From: Capilliphycus robustus
Lineage (GTDB): Bacteria > Cyanobacteriota > Cyanobacteriia > Cyanobacteriales > Microcoleaceae
Direction: 5' to 3'
Length of the DNA: 64,000 nt
Assembly: GCF_034932365.1 (NCBI RefSeq)
Contig: NZ_JAYGHR010000066.1
Span: forward strand, 76,291 to 140,290
Shown here: in pieces, positions 32,022 to 41,348 of the stretch
How positions within the stretch are numbered: the stretch's first letter is position 1
How the letters are laid out: the number at the start of each line of letters is the position of its first letter
Program-made: the position numbers and the translations under genes
The notes under the pieces: generated by a model
The model's database searches: none
The model's input: only the letters and a program-made list of their open reading frames with translations
What the model was told of the DNA's origin: nothing

Positions 32022-33701
32022 TTAACGTTTCGCCGCTTGTCTGACTTGTTCCTGACTCAAACCTTCTATTAAACTGAGGTTGAAGGGTTGAGCTTCAATT
32101 GTATTGACATAAGTTTGGGAAAGATAAGGTAAATATTCCGGTTGATTCTGAAGATAGCTTTCAAAAAATGCCAAACTGAAAGCTTTTAAATAAGGGTAGG
32201 CAAGATTCGGATCAGGGCCGATTAATTGAGAAGGAACCGCTAACCGTCCTCCGCTTTCTTTCAAGAAGGAAAAATGAGTTCCCGGAGCGATTAAAATCAG
32301 ATGTTTTCTAGAGGTTTTTAACCAAGTAAAGGGTTTAATTTGCTCAGGAACAGCCGGAGTGACATAATCTTTAGTTCCGGCAATCATCATCGTCGGAACC
32401 TGAATCTGACTCATCCCTTCCTCCCCAAAAATCAAACTGGTGAGCGGATTAATCGCAATTACGGCTTTAATTCGTTGATCTTGAAAATTGTTTTGCTGTG
32501 ATGCGACTTCTAGAGAACGACACTGAAGTAATGTTGAAAGATTTAAAGTAATTCGTCGATCTTGAGACTTCTGACAATCTTCTGTTAATTTGTCAGGATT
32601 TAGCTTTGCTCCCGCCACCGCTAAAGCCGTATAACCGCCAAAAGATTGACCCATAACCCCAACATTGTTAAAATCGATCCGACTTTTCCAGAACGGATAA
32701 GATTGATATTTCTGTTGTAATTCATCGAGTAAATAAGTAATATCTAAAGGCCGATTTGCAAATTCAGAAGGGTTTGGCGGGCGTTCAAATCCATCAAAAA
32801 ATCGGGCAAATTTATCTGCACTGGTATCAAGATGTTCAGGAATTGCTACAGCAAAGCCATGAGAAGCTAAATGTTGAGCAATATAACTAAACGTTTGCGG
32901 ATCAGAACCTAAACCATGAGAGATGACAATTAAAGGAACGGGCTTTTTAACTTGAGGTAAATAAACTCGTAACGGAGAAGGACGATCCCGATTAGGATTG
33001 CGAAACGTCAATTCTTCTTCTGTCCAGCGAATTGATCCAGGCTTTCTAATATCTGGTAAATTAACTGGATAATTGTCATTAATTTTCGCCTGTTGTGCCT
33101 GATCTTCTACGGATTGAATGATTAAATCATCTTCAACTAAAATTTGTAGAAGATCCTCCAACAATTCTAGACTAAATTCTAAATCAACTCGAATACTTTC
33201 TCCCGGAAATTCTCGCAACAGACCGAGAATCGTTAAACCTTCAGGATGAGCCGAGGCTTGACCAATAGCTATTCTTAATGCTGCATAACCGTTTTCATTC
33301 TTATCTGTTTTCAGCACTTTTCCCACCCGAGTCAAAATCACATTTCCGGTCGGTGTATCGAGCAATTGTCCGACACTCCAGGGACTTGCTTCTAGGGGAG
33401 TTTGTAAAATTGTTCTCAGCCTTTTTCCATCTTTTAATTTGAGTAAAGTTCCATACAACGCAAGTACAGGAGTAACTTCTCCTTTCTTAGCAAAACGTTC
33501 GATTTCATTAATTGAAACGTAGGATTCAGCCGGCCCATAAGAAATGGTAATTTGTTCGGCACTCTGAGCGGGAATCACTGTCAATATTCCAGAAATTATC
33601 CCCAGACTCGCAGCAACTAAACGAGAATTAAGGCGCAATAATTCCGGTAGCGTTTCCAAAAACGAGAAACGCTTGTCCCGTTGGGGTATCAAGGTAAACA
33701 T
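32022..33701 (-). CDS. DUF1400 / alpha-beta hydrolase exported protein
   Basis: A 559-aa protein. After a signal region (about residues 30-47, ending PAQSAEQ) comes a cyanobacterial DUF1400 domain (ITISYGPAESYVSINEIERF; about 48-180), then an alpha/beta hydrolase with oxyanion region VISHGLGSDPQTF, nucleophile GQSFGGYTALA (Ser about 350), an acid in GTKDYVTP, and a His in APGTHFSFL. The dienelactone hydrolase/PAF-acetylhydrolase-like class fits. Substrate unknown; it probably acts in the periplasm. Confidence 0.87.
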   Translation of the reverse strand: MFTLIPQRDKRFSFLETLPELLRLNSRLVAASLGIISGILTVIPAQSAEQITISYGPAESYVSINEIERFAKKGEVTPVLALYGTLLKLKDGKRLRTILQTPLEASPWSVGQLLDTPTGNVILTRVGKVLKTDKNENGYAALRIAIGQASAHPEGLTILGLLREFPGESIRVDLEFSLELLEDLLQILVEDDLIIQSVEDQAQQAKINDNYPVNLPDIRKPGSIRWTEEELTFRNPNRDRPSPLRVYLPQVKKPVPLIVISHGLGSDPQTFSYIAQHLASHGFAVAIPEHLDTSADKFARFFDGFERPPNPSEFANRPLDITYLLDELQQKYQSYPFWKSRIDFNNVGVMGQSFGGYTALAVAGAKLNPDKLTEDCQKSQDRRITLNLSTLLQCRSLEVASQQNNFQDQRIKAVIAINPLTSLIFGEEGMSQIQVPTMMIAGTKDYVTPAVPEQIKPFTWLKTSRKHLILIAPGTHFSFLKESGGRLAVPSQLIGPDPNLAYPYLKAFSLAFFESYLQNQPEYLPYLSQTYVNTIEAQPFNLSLIEGLSQEQVRQAAKR

Positions 33702-33873
33702 TGTGGCATTTTTCCAAAGAAAGGGACTGAAAGATCACAAAGAAGGAAATTCAATCAGCTTTTAAGCTTAAAAAGATTTTTCTTTGCTCTAGAGTGATTT
33801 GCCGGAAATTTTGCATTTTTCACCTGCAATCTTTCCTTGAATCTTTCTGTTTATCAGTCCCCTTACCCTAGCC

Positions 33874-35775
33874 TTAAGACTCGATGCTCTTTTCGAGTTC
33901 TACAAACGGAATCAACCAATTGATATCATAGGGTTGCAGAGTAATCACCAATTTGTCATCCGTTATCGTCCAACCCCGTTGACTGACGAGATCATACCAT
34001 TGGGTTTCTGCGACTTCCAGTTCAGATAACGGGATTTCTAACTGACAAATCTTATTCGCCACATTGGTTAAAGTCAGGATGTGCTGATCCTGTTTGGGAG
34101 AAATTCGTAACACAGCAAAAACTTCGGGAGCGACGAACAAAATCTTCTGTTCTCCACTGGGATGAAAAGCGGTATGACGCACCCGAATATCGAGTAAGTG
34201 TCCTAACTTTTCTAAGATGAGAGAAAGCTTAGATTGGCGATCGTGTAAATCTTCAATTAAGCTGTTAACTTCAATGACTCGACGGTTAATATCTCGTTTG
34301 GATTTCGTTCGCAAAACGGCATCAATATCATTGCGAGTGCCAATTAAACCGTGAAAATAAATCCCCGGTACACCCCGTAATACGAGAGCAATACTACGAG
34401 AAGCGATAAACCGTTTGACTTGAAACGGAATATCTTCTCCGTTATTATCTAAGTTCAGAGCGCTAAACCAAGTGGTATTAATTTCATAGGGTTCTTCGCC
34501 CTGTTCTCCGGTTTTGTAGGAAACAAACGCCCCGTGTTCTCTGGCTTTTTGGATAATAAAATCTACTTCTTCTTTGGGTAAAAGACTCTTGACTCCCATC
34601 AATCCTACGCCATCGTGAGTATCCAGCATATTCAGGAAAGTTGTCATTTTTGACAAGTATTTGAGTTCTTTTGCCCAATTAGATAGAGCGGTTGTATCTT
34701 CTCGATAAAAGGTGTAAAGCACTAAGGGCGGTAAGGCAAAGTTATAAACCATTTGTGCTTCATCATAACCATTGCCAAAATAGGAGACATTTTGTTCGTG
34801 AGGCACGTTTGTTTCGGTAATTAAAGCAACAGTTGGATCGACCGCTTTAACAATATCACGAAACAGTTTAATTACTTGGTGAGTTTGTTCTAAATTCGCA
34901 CAAGGCGTTCCCGGTTCTTCCCAAAGATAAGTCACCGCATCTAAGCGAACTAAATTGGCTCCGCGTCGGATATAAAGCAATAGCGTTTCGATTACGCCTA
35001 AGAGAACTTTAGGATTTTTATAATTGAGGTCAATTTGATCGGGTGAAAAGGTTGTCCAAACCCAAATCGGGCCGTTAATCGATTGAAATTGGGTTAAAAT
35101 ATCGGAGGTGCGAGGACGAACAATCATCCGCCGTTCTTCGGGTGTGAGTTCATCGGGGGAATGATAAGTGATAAAATAATCTTTATAGTCGGGGTTGCCA
35201 TTCAGCATCCTTTGAAATAAAGGACTTTTGGAGGAAACATGGTTAAAAACCCCATCAAACATCAGTTGATAATAGTTTCCCATTTCCTCAATATCTTTCC
35301 ATGATCCTAAATTGGGATCAACCGTATCAAAATCAATCACAGAAAAACCGCGATCAGAAGAATAGGGAAAGAAGGGTAAAATATGCAGGGTGTTGATACT
35401 TAAACCCAGATAATGATTTAAAAAATGTGCTAAAGTTGATAGAGGTGATTGTCCGTCTCCTTTTAATAAATCGCCGTAGGTAATTAAGATTAAATCCCAT
35501 TCGGTAAAGCGATTATTGGGGTCAAAGTCTTTTTCGGTTTCTATGAGTTCGGTGGGTTTGTGTGCATAATGAACTTTCAGAATTCTTTCCAATTCAGGCA
35601 TATATAATTTTGCCTGTTCTTCGCCGTAAAGAAAGCAAAACCGCTCAAACATTTGTTGATGCAATTCGGGCGAAATTTCTAAAGGGGGTCTGGTGTAGTC
35701 CGGTGTGTCATTGTAGGGAATTCGGACTCTCCGCATGGATTTTTGAAGCTGTTGACTGATGTGATCCATAGCCAT
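33874..35775 (-). CDS. GH13_18 sugar phosphorylase (sucrose/glucosylglycerate phosphorylase-like)
   Basis: A 633-aa alpha-amylase-fold enzyme. Nucleophile Asp in LVRLDAVTYLW (about 277), acid/base Glu in ALITETNVPHE (about 318) and transition-state Asp in NMLDTHDGVG (about 388) are all present. ITYGDLLKGDGQSPLSTLAHFL and HILPFFPYSSDRGFSV are typical of the sucrose phosphorylase subfamily. Such enzymes reversibly phosphorolyse a glucoside to glucose-1-phosphate; in cyanobacteria the substrate could be sucrose or the osmolyte glucosylglycerate. Cytosolic, standalone. Confidence 0.87.
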   Translation of the reverse strand: MAMDHISQQLQKSMRRVRIPYNDTPDYTRPPLEISPELHQQMFERFCFLYGEEQAKLYMPELERILKVHYAHKPTELIETEKDFDPNNRFTEWDLILITYGDLLKGDGQSPLSTLAHFLNHYLGLSINTLHILPFFPYSSDRGFSVIDFDTVDPNLGSWKDIEEMGNYYQLMFDGVFNHVSSKSPLFQRMLNGNPDYKDYFITYHSPDELTPEERRMIVRPRTSDILTQFQSINGPIWVWTTFSPDQIDLNYKNPKVLLGVIETLLLYIRRGANLVRLDAVTYLWEEPGTPCANLEQTHQVIKLFRDIVKAVDPTVALITETNVPHEQNVSYFGNGYDEAQMVYNFALPPLVLYTFYREDTTALSNWAKELKYLSKMTTFLNMLDTHDGVGLMGVKSLLPKEEVDFIIQKAREHGAFVSYKTGEQGEEPYEINTTWFSALNLDNNGEDIPFQVKRFIASRSIALVLRGVPGIYFHGLIGTRNDIDAVLRTKSKRDINRRVIEVNSLIEDLHDRQSKLSLILEKLGHLLDIRVRHTAFHPSGEQKILFVAPEVFAVLRISPKQDQHILTLTNVANKICQLEIPLSELEVAETQWYDLVSQRGWTITDDKLVITLQPYDINWLIPFVELEKSIES

Positions 35776-35887
35776 TCTTTGAATTGTTGAACTTGTTCTT
35801 GAAGATTATAGCGGTTTCTTGGCGGATCAGCATCGAGAGAATACATTAAAGAAATACAGTAATTTTATTTGTTCAAATCCTTTGAGT

Positions 35888-36361
35888 TTAATCATCAGTT
35901 TTACTCATTTCTTCGGCTGTGTATAAACCGACTAATCGAGCAAGAACAATGGCTGAATACATTTGTCCGATAATCGCTTCTAAGTTAGAAAACATCATTA
36001 CTTTATAGTTTTTAGGCACAATATCGCCATACCCTAATGTTGTCAACGTTGTAAAACTATAGTAGATGAATAGATTCTAGCTATTGTTGGGTTGTGAATG
36101 AATTGCTCCTGAAAAAGAATCGTTATCTAATACAAAGAAAAGATCATAAAAGAATGCCCATAAAATCCCAATTAAAAGATAGATACAAATTCCCCCTTGA
36201 ATCGTATCGCTCCCTACTTTTTGGATTGAGATGATAATTGACCCCGATGTACTGTTTTATGAAAACGGAGAACTAATCAATATAAAAATCAGAAGAAGTA
36301 GCAGTCGAGTATATTTTGTTTGAGATAACTTTTTTGTGGATAAAGAGGGAAAGAGTCTCAT
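35888..36361 (-). pseudogene. Two-TM potassium channel-family pseudogene
   Basis: One reading frame of 158 codons from ATG 36361 to TAA 35888 is interrupted by TAA at codon 35 (36257-36259) and TAG at codon 95 (36077-36079). Reading through, it gives a first hydrophobic helix (LLLLLIFILI), a second (GGICIYLLIGILWAFFYDLF), the pore filter TTLTTLGYGDIVP, and a last helix (MFSNLEAIIGQMYSAIVLAR). This is a complete Ion_trans_2 protein apart from the two nonsense codons. Frame retention suggests recent loss. Confidence 0.85.
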
Positions 36362-36445
36362 GTCTCCAGAGATGAAAAGCCGCTTTCGACTTGCGAGATC
36401 AACTAAACTTCTCAGTAAATTTACCGAATAGAATTGACGGCTCCC

Positions 36446-36709
36446 TCATGATACAGAGTCTTGTAGGTTTTGAGCGTAATCTTTTAACTTGTTAGCAAAT
36501 TCATCACTGTTGAGGAGTTGAGTCAGTTCACTCGCCGCTTTTTGGACACGCTGAATATACTCCAACTTTTTCTCCTCAGACCAAGAATTATTGTACCGAC
36601 TCAATAATTCTGCGGAAATGAGAATAGTCGTTAAAGGGGTACGCAGTTCGTGGTTGACTACTGTGATCAAAGATTGATGGCGATCTGGGCTGAGTTGGGA
36701 GATATTCAT
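36446..36709 (-). CDS. Isolated histidine-kinase phosphoacceptor (HisKA) domain protein
   Basis: An 87-aa protein consisting almost solely of a dimerisation/phosphoacceptor domain with H-box VVNHELRTPLTTILISAELL (His about residue 20). The ATP-binding domain (N, G1, G2 boxes) is absent both in the protein and in the flanking DNA. It could be a truncated kinase, or a phosphotransfer protein that is phosphorylated in trans. ATG 36709 is the only start. Confidence 0.75.
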   Translation of the reverse strand: MNISQLSPDRHQSLITVVNHELRTPLTTILISAELLSRYNNSWSEEKKLEYIQRVQKAASELTQLLNSDEFANKLKDYAQNLQDSVS

Positions 36710-36831
36710 AATTAAGCCAATCTTTTTTGATTAAGTCCTGTATTGGCTATATCATAAACTGAATTTCTCTTTACTTCATCCGAGGAAATACCGAATTTCC
36801 CAGGTAACTTTTAGTGCGATCGCATGACTCG

Positions 36832-37899
36832 CTAGCGTTGCAAACTCCGAGGATCGAGAGCATCTCGCAGTCCATCTCCCAGTAAATTAAAAGCCAGTAC
36901 CGTTAGAATAATTAACACCGCAGGGGGCAAAATCAACCAGGGTTGCAGCACTAAAATCGAAGCATTTGTCGCCGATGAAAGTAAATTTCCCCAGGAGGGA
37001 TCAGGTTCTTGAATGCCTAATCCAATCAAACTTAAAACTGACTCAGAGACAATAAATCCAGGAATCGCCAATGTTGCAGAGATGATCACATAAGTCGCCG
37101 TTTGCGGTAAAACATGACGCCAAATAATATAAAGGGGATTCGCACCCATCGCTTGAGTGGCTTGTACAAATTGTTGCTCTTTAATCGATAAAACTTGTCC
37201 ACGAATCACCCGTGCTAAACCCGCCCAACTAATAAAGGAAATAATCACAACAATTAATAAATAGCGTTGAGCGCTACTCAGTTCGGGGGGTAATATAGCA
37301 GCCAAAGCGACTAACAAATAAATGCCGGGTATTGTCATCAACACTTCGACAACGCGCATGATAAACGTATCCAGAAAACCGCCAAAGTAACCCGAAATCC
37401 CGCCAAAAATCATCCCAATAGGAAAATAAATGGCAATCCCGACAAACCCAATACTGAGACTAATTTGACTGCCAAAAATCAAACGACTAAACTGATCACG
37501 GGCTTGTTCATCCGTGCCTAAAAGATGAATTTTGCACTCTCCAATCGCTCCGAATAAATGTCGATTTCCGGGAATGATTCCCAAAAGTTTATAGGGTGTT
37601 CCCTGAACAAATAACCCCACCGGACAAGGATTATCTCGATCTACGACTAACAGACGTTTTCCAGTTTCAATATCCACTGGCCCTTGAGTGGTTGGATAAA
37701 CGTGCGGCCCGATAAATTTTCCCTGTTGATTCTGCCAATAAATGCTGGTCGGTGGTAGTAATGCCCCATCAATTTTAGTGGCGTAGGGACTATAAGGAGC
37801 GACAAAATCGGCTAGAATCGCACAAAGATAAAAGACAATTAAGATGATCGCTCCGAGTCGAGCTAAGGGATTTTTTTTCAGTCTATGCCACCATTTCAT
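36832..37899 (-). CDS. Peptide ABC transporter permease (OppC/DppC family)
   Basis: A 355-aa inner-membrane permease. The N-terminal helix (LGAIILIVFYLCAILADFVA) and a long periplasmic loop (about 40-130) precede the core with HLLGTDEQARDQFSRLIFG, five helices, and the EAA loop (QFVQATQAMGANPLYIIWRH) that contacts the ATPase. OppB, OppD and OppF are not adjacent, so the gene works with scattered partners. The SBP at 28032-29753 is a candidate. Confidence 0.9.
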   Translation of the reverse strand: MKWWHRLKKNPLARLGAIILIVFYLCAILADFVAPYSPYATKIDGALLPPTSIYWQNQQGKFIGPHVYPTTQGPVDIETGKRLLVVDRDNPCPVGLFVQGTPYKLLGIIPGNRHLFGAIGECKIHLLGTDEQARDQFSRLIFGSQISLSIGFVGIAIYFPIGMIFGGISGYFGGFLDTFIMRVVEVLMTIPGIYLLVALAAILPPELSSAQRYLLIVVIISFISWAGLARVIRGQVLSIKEQQFVQATQAMGANPLYIIWRHVLPQTATYVIISATLAIPGFIVSESVLSLIGLGIQEPDPSWGNLLSSATNASILVLQPWLILPPAVLIILTVLAFNLLGDGLRDALDPRSLQR

Positions 37900-37947
37900 T
37901 TGTGTTTTTCGTTCTAGTTTTAGCGTTAATTTGATAATAATTACTCG

Positions 37948-39054
37948 TTAGTTATTCGTCGTGACGGGGGATTTTTCTTCTTCTATTGCTTCTAAAGGAT
38001 TGGCAAAAAATGAACCCGTTTGGGGAGGAGAACCCGGATCGAGAATCACTTCCACAATAGTTTTCACTACACCTGTTAATGGAATTGCCAGAATAACACC
38101 CAATAATCCGCCAATTCTACCTCCAAGTAGGAGAGACGAGAAAATAATCACTGGGCTAAGTCCGGTAATATTTCCCATAATTCGAGGGGTGACGAGATTA
38201 TCTTTGATTTGCTGAAAGATGACAGCGACAGTGAGAACTTCTAAGGCTAACCTCCAATCAATAAAAGCCACAATAATGGTAACAGTTCCAATTCCTAATG
38301 TAGCCCCAACAAAAGGAATCACTTCCAGGATGCCAATAAACACGGCAAATAACAGAAAGAAGGGAACTTTGAGTATAAAAAAAGAGATCGTTAAAGACAC
38401 AGCCATAAACAACCCCAGGAGAAACTGACCGACCACAAATCCCTGAAGATTTCGAGCTAGAGACTCTGTAAAAATATAGCGAACTTTTGGCGATAAAAAA
38501 CTGGTAATTCCATCCCACAACCGTTCGCCATCCAGCAGCATATAAAAAGCAATCACTAGAATCAAAATAAAATCAATAAACCAGTTAAAGGTACCCAGCA
38601 CTAATCCTAAACTGGTCGTCGCGATCGCTTGTGCTTTTCCTTGAACATTCACCAGCAGTTTTTGTTGTAAAATTCCGACATCTATGGGTAAATTTCGTTC
38701 TAAACCCCAAGTTTGAAATTCCGCTAATTGTTGTTTTCCAGACTCGATTAAATCGGGTAATCGGGTAATCAGTTGTCGTCCTTGCGTAATCACAGGAGGA
38801 ACAACTGTTAAAGCAATGACAATGACCACTAAAGCGGTGACTAGATAAACCAATGCTGCCGCTAAACCTCGAGGAATAATCCGTTGTAATTTAGCGACAG
38901 CATAATTAAGAATAAAGGCAATTAATCCGGCGGTCACTAAAATACTAATCAGTTCACCGATGTAGTCAAATGCACTAATCGTCAGTCCACCAGCAACTAA
39001 AACCAGCACCCATGTTATCAACAAGTTTTGAACAGGGGAAAACATTCTGTTCAT
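37948..39054 (-). CDS. AI-2E family transporter (UPF0118/PerM-like)
   Basis: A 368-aa membrane protein with about eight helices. The pattern ITWVLVLVAGGLTISAFDYI at the start, the large soluble loop (about 95-160) and PFVGATLGIGTVTIIVAFID fit the family. Members export autoinducer-2, Na+/Li+ or unknown solutes. ATG 39054 (MNRMFSPVQN) is chosen; the open frame extends 28 codons into the inserted IsrB element, which now ends 6 bases upstream of this start and must have replaced its native promoter region. Confidence 0.87.
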   Translation of the reverse strand: MNRMFSPVQNLLITWVLVLVAGGLTISAFDYIGELISILVTAGLIAFILNYAVAKLQRIIPRGLAAALVYLVTALVVIVIALTVVPPVITQGRQLITRLPDLIESGKQQLAEFQTWGLERNLPIDVGILQQKLLVNVQGKAQAIATTSLGLVLGTFNWFIDFILILVIAFYMLLDGERLWDGITSFLSPKVRYIFTESLARNLQGFVVGQFLLGLFMAVSLTISFFILKVPFFLLFAVFIGILEVIPFVGATLGIGTVTIIVAFIDWRLALEVLTVAVIFQQIKDNLVTPRIMGNITGLSPVIIFSSLLLGGRIGGLLGVILAIPLTGVVKTIVEVILDPGSPPQTGSFFANPLEAIEEEKSPVTTNN

Positions 39055-39059
39055 AAGAA

Positions 39060-40223
39060 TCACCGGGAAACCCCATCGCCTTGTGCGTGGGGAGGGATAG
39101 GTGCGCTTGCTGAGTGGGGTTCGATACCCCCAAAGCAAGCAATAGGATGTCGGCTCACCACCAGCCCGTTTGCTCTAGCAAGAAGCTGAACTTTGGAGGC
39201 AGTGAACTGACCTAAGCGTTTCCAGTTCGCATCACTAACAGAAACCTGTTTCTGGGTATCACCACTCACCCAGCCAACGCAAATTCGACCCGCCATTTCA
39301 GCTTTGACAACATCACCTTTGCGAACTCCATGCCGCGTTGTGGTTCCGCCATATTTGCGGCGTACACCGCCCTTTGCTGGAACCATTAGATGTAGTTGTC
39401 TGCGAGAAATGGGAGGGCGACGAATCACCCGGAAGACCGAGGGCGTTAGATGAACTGAACCCGTCCAGGTATGACCTCGAGTATTGGCAGTGTGAAACGA
39501 TTCGTATTTGACAAACTCAGAACAGGCCAAAGCCAAGCCATCAACTCCATGGCTTTCAGGAGTTTGAGCCGATTTGTCTTTGGATTTGACCAATCTGAGT
39601 TGAGTCCTGATATTAGCGGTTTCGTAGCCGAATTGCCCTTCAGTTGGGGCAAGTTTTGACAGCCAACCCAGCATTACTCGTTGTCCCACCATCACGGGAG
39701 AGAAGGATTTAGACCCCCTCGCCTTCACGTACTCATAGACAATATTGCTGACTGGGAACAGACGACATAACTCAGTTACAACCCGCAACTCAAGCTGTCG
39801 ATTGGCTCGAATACTGGGAGGTAGTTTGTTCCCTCTTCGATTGTCAAATCGCTTCTGTCTGTGAGCGCGTTTGGAGCAGGCAACCTTACGGTTGATTCTC
39901 CGTCCTCTGCGTCCACGTCGCATGATTCGGCGTTGCTCCATCCGGTCTTTCACTGTCTGGAATGGCAGAATCAGGTGAGCTAGAAACAGAGTAGCTTTAG
40001 GCGATTGCACTCCGATACCGGAATACAATTTGCCTGGGTCAACTCCAACCGCAATGGATTGAGTTTCTTCTCCAGATGGTTGCTGCGTCAGTTGGACGTA
40101 GAACAAGCCCAGGTCTGACCATTTGCCTACTGCCAGTCCATCTCGAATCCAGCGACGAGCGCGGCTCGGCTTGGTTGGCATTAACGGTTTTCCGTCAGAT
40201 GATACAACCGAAACTCTGATCAT
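39060..40223 (-). CDS. isrB: IsrB-like RNA-guided nickase (RuvC without HNH)
   Basis: A 387-aa Cas9-ancestor protein. The PLMP domain is at residues 10-30 (SDGKPLMPTKPSRARRW), RuvC-I Asp in AVGVDPGKLY (about 62), Arg-rich bridge helix (RRIMRRGRRGRRINRK), RuvC-II Glu in IVYEYVKA (about 161), and RuvC-III SHGVDGLALA (about 226). RuvC-II and III are only about 65 residues apart with no HNH or CxxC motifs, so this is IsrB, not IscB. The C-terminus (RRKYGGTTTRHGVRKGD; VSVSDANWKR) matches the target-interacting domain. ATG 40223 (MIRVSVVSSDGK) is chosen; earlier codons belong to the RNA region. Such proteins nick one strand under omega RNA guidance. Confidence 0.88.
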   Translation of the reverse strand: MIRVSVVSSDGKPLMPTKPSRARRWIRDGLAVGKWSDLGLFYVQLTQQPSGEETQSIAVGVDPGKLYSGIGVQSPKATLFLAHLILPFQTVKDRMEQRRIMRRGRRGRRINRKVACSKRAHRQKRFDNRRGNKLPPSIRANRQLELRVVTELCRLFPVSNIVYEYVKARGSKSFSPVMVGQRVMLGWLSKLAPTEGQFGYETANIRTQLRLVKSKDKSAQTPESHGVDGLALACSEFVKYESFHTANTRGHTWTGSVHLTPSVFRVIRRPPISRRQLHLMVPAKGGVRRKYGGTTTRHGVRKGDVVKAEMAGRICVGWVSGDTQKQVSVSDANWKRLGQFTASKVQLLARANGLVVSRHPIACFGGIEPHSASAPIPPHAQGDGVSR

Positions 40224-40440
40224 TGAGATAATCCTATGAGCGAGTTGTTTGTCCCTTCGGGCAATTCGTTCAAGATGTCTTGGCTTTCCCAACGCCTCTA
40301 ACCAGGAGACTTGCAGATAATCCGAACTAGGGAGACATTCAGAAGTGCAGTACCAGAACGAATCTCGATGCCCTAGTCAATCCTTAGTCGGAACCTGGCT
40401 GTTCCAAGCCCCATCCCGCAAGTGGAGTGGGGTGATTGAC
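40224..40440 (-). ncRNA. Putative omega RNA of the IsrB element
   Basis: In the IscB/IsrB group the guide RNA is encoded 5' of the gene, with the guide coming from flanking DNA. Here the 217 bases upstream of isrB start GTCAATCACCCCACTCCACT, form a first hairpin (CCCCA...TGGGG, 40409-40432) and contain further complementary blocks (GGAACAGCCAGGTTCC at 40392-40407, itself a palindrome). There is no open coding there. If the rule holds, the guide is minus-strand sequence just above 40440. The structure is seen; function is inferred. Confidence 0.6.
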
Positions 40441-40493
40441 AATTCTATAGGCTAATATGTTTAATCAGAGTATTCTAGAGATGCAGACCGTTC

Positions 40494-41348
40494 CTAAGCT
40501 TGAGCAACCTCCTCTGCAATATTATCATGCTCGACCACAAACACATTAGAATAGAGGTTAGCTACGATCTGCTTCCCCTGCTGTGTGAGTGTCAGATAAT
40601 GTAAGGCATCTTTAATATAGGGGTAAACGCCGTTCCAGTAAAATTTGTGATAATTATGTCGTAAATCTCCTGGATTTTTATAGCCGACTTTTTCATTAAA
40701 GCGAGTTTCTTCAAATTCATAAAATAAAGCACCAATCTTGATCAGGTAGCGAGGATCGCTGAGTTGACCAATTAAATCGGCCGCTCGTACCAAACCCGGA
40801 TAATTGATGGTATCCTGATGATCGGATTCTTTCGGGACTGGAAAGCGAGTCAGTTCGATATTGCGCTTGATCACTTCTGCATCAATCAGCTTGTGGCCTC
40901 CAAAGCGTTCATCAATAAACAGTTTGGCTCGATCCACATGATAAGGCGTTAAACTGGCATCTGTACATCCATCTGGCAAATTAACCATATCGTCATGGCG
41001 TCCGGTGGCATACCATCCTTGTCGATCTTGACGGCAAACGCCTTTAACATAGCCAATATCGTGACAAACCAGCGAAATCAAAAAATGCAGCCAGTCTTCA
41101 CAGGAAACGCCCCCTTCCCGGATATGTCTACCGCGCAAGATTTCTTGACCCACAAGAGTCACGAGGATGGTATGTTCGACATCATGGTACAAAGCATCAC
41201 TATTGGCAATATTTTCTAAAGCCATGCTTCCCGCCCAGCCCACAATGTCTTCATAGTCTGATTTAAAAGCGCCATAGGTACGGCGGTAGCCCTCTCGAAT
41301 TTGTCTAACGAAGGTATCAATTAATAATTCAGTCGCGTTGAAAAACAT
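40494..41348 (-). CDS. HD-domain metal-dependent hydrolase-like protein
   Basis: A 284-aa soluble protein. His residues in LYHDVEHTILVT, the HD pair in LVCHDIGYVKG, and ELTRFPVP/LVRAADLIGQLSD complete an HD-phosphohydrolase fold with likely metal ions. Closely similar proteins occur widely in cyanobacteria (Npun_R2479 type, from memory). Activity unknown; nucleotide phosphohydrolase or phosphodiesterase is possible. It is 54 bases upstream of the IsrB element's left end. Confidence 0.82.
   Translation of the reverse strand: MFFNATELLIDTFVRQIREGYRRTYGAFKSDYEDIVGWAGSMALENIANSDALYHDVEHTILVTLVGQEILRGRHIREGGVSCEDWLHFLISLVCHDIGYVKGVCRQDRQGWYATGRHDDMVNLPDGCTDASLTPYHVDRAKLFIDERFGGHKLIDAEVIKRNIELTRFPVPKESDHQDTINYPGLVRAADLIGQLSDPRYLIKIGALFYEFEETRFNEKVGYKNPGDLRHNYHKFYWNGVYPYIKDALHYLTLTQQGKQIVANLYSNVFVVEHDNIAEEVAQA

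Larger units (their letters stand above)
39060..40440 (-). mobile_element. IsrB/IscB-type IS200/605-like element (isrB plus omega RNA)
   Basis: The segment holds one intact isrB and, upstream of it, an apparently structured RNA region starting GTCAATCACCCC at 40440. No transposase gene is present. The low-coordinate end has a hairpin (CCCCA...TGGGG, 39071-39092) inside the last isrB codons. Exact ends are inferred. The element lies between an AI-2E gene and an HD-domain gene. Confidence 0.7.
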
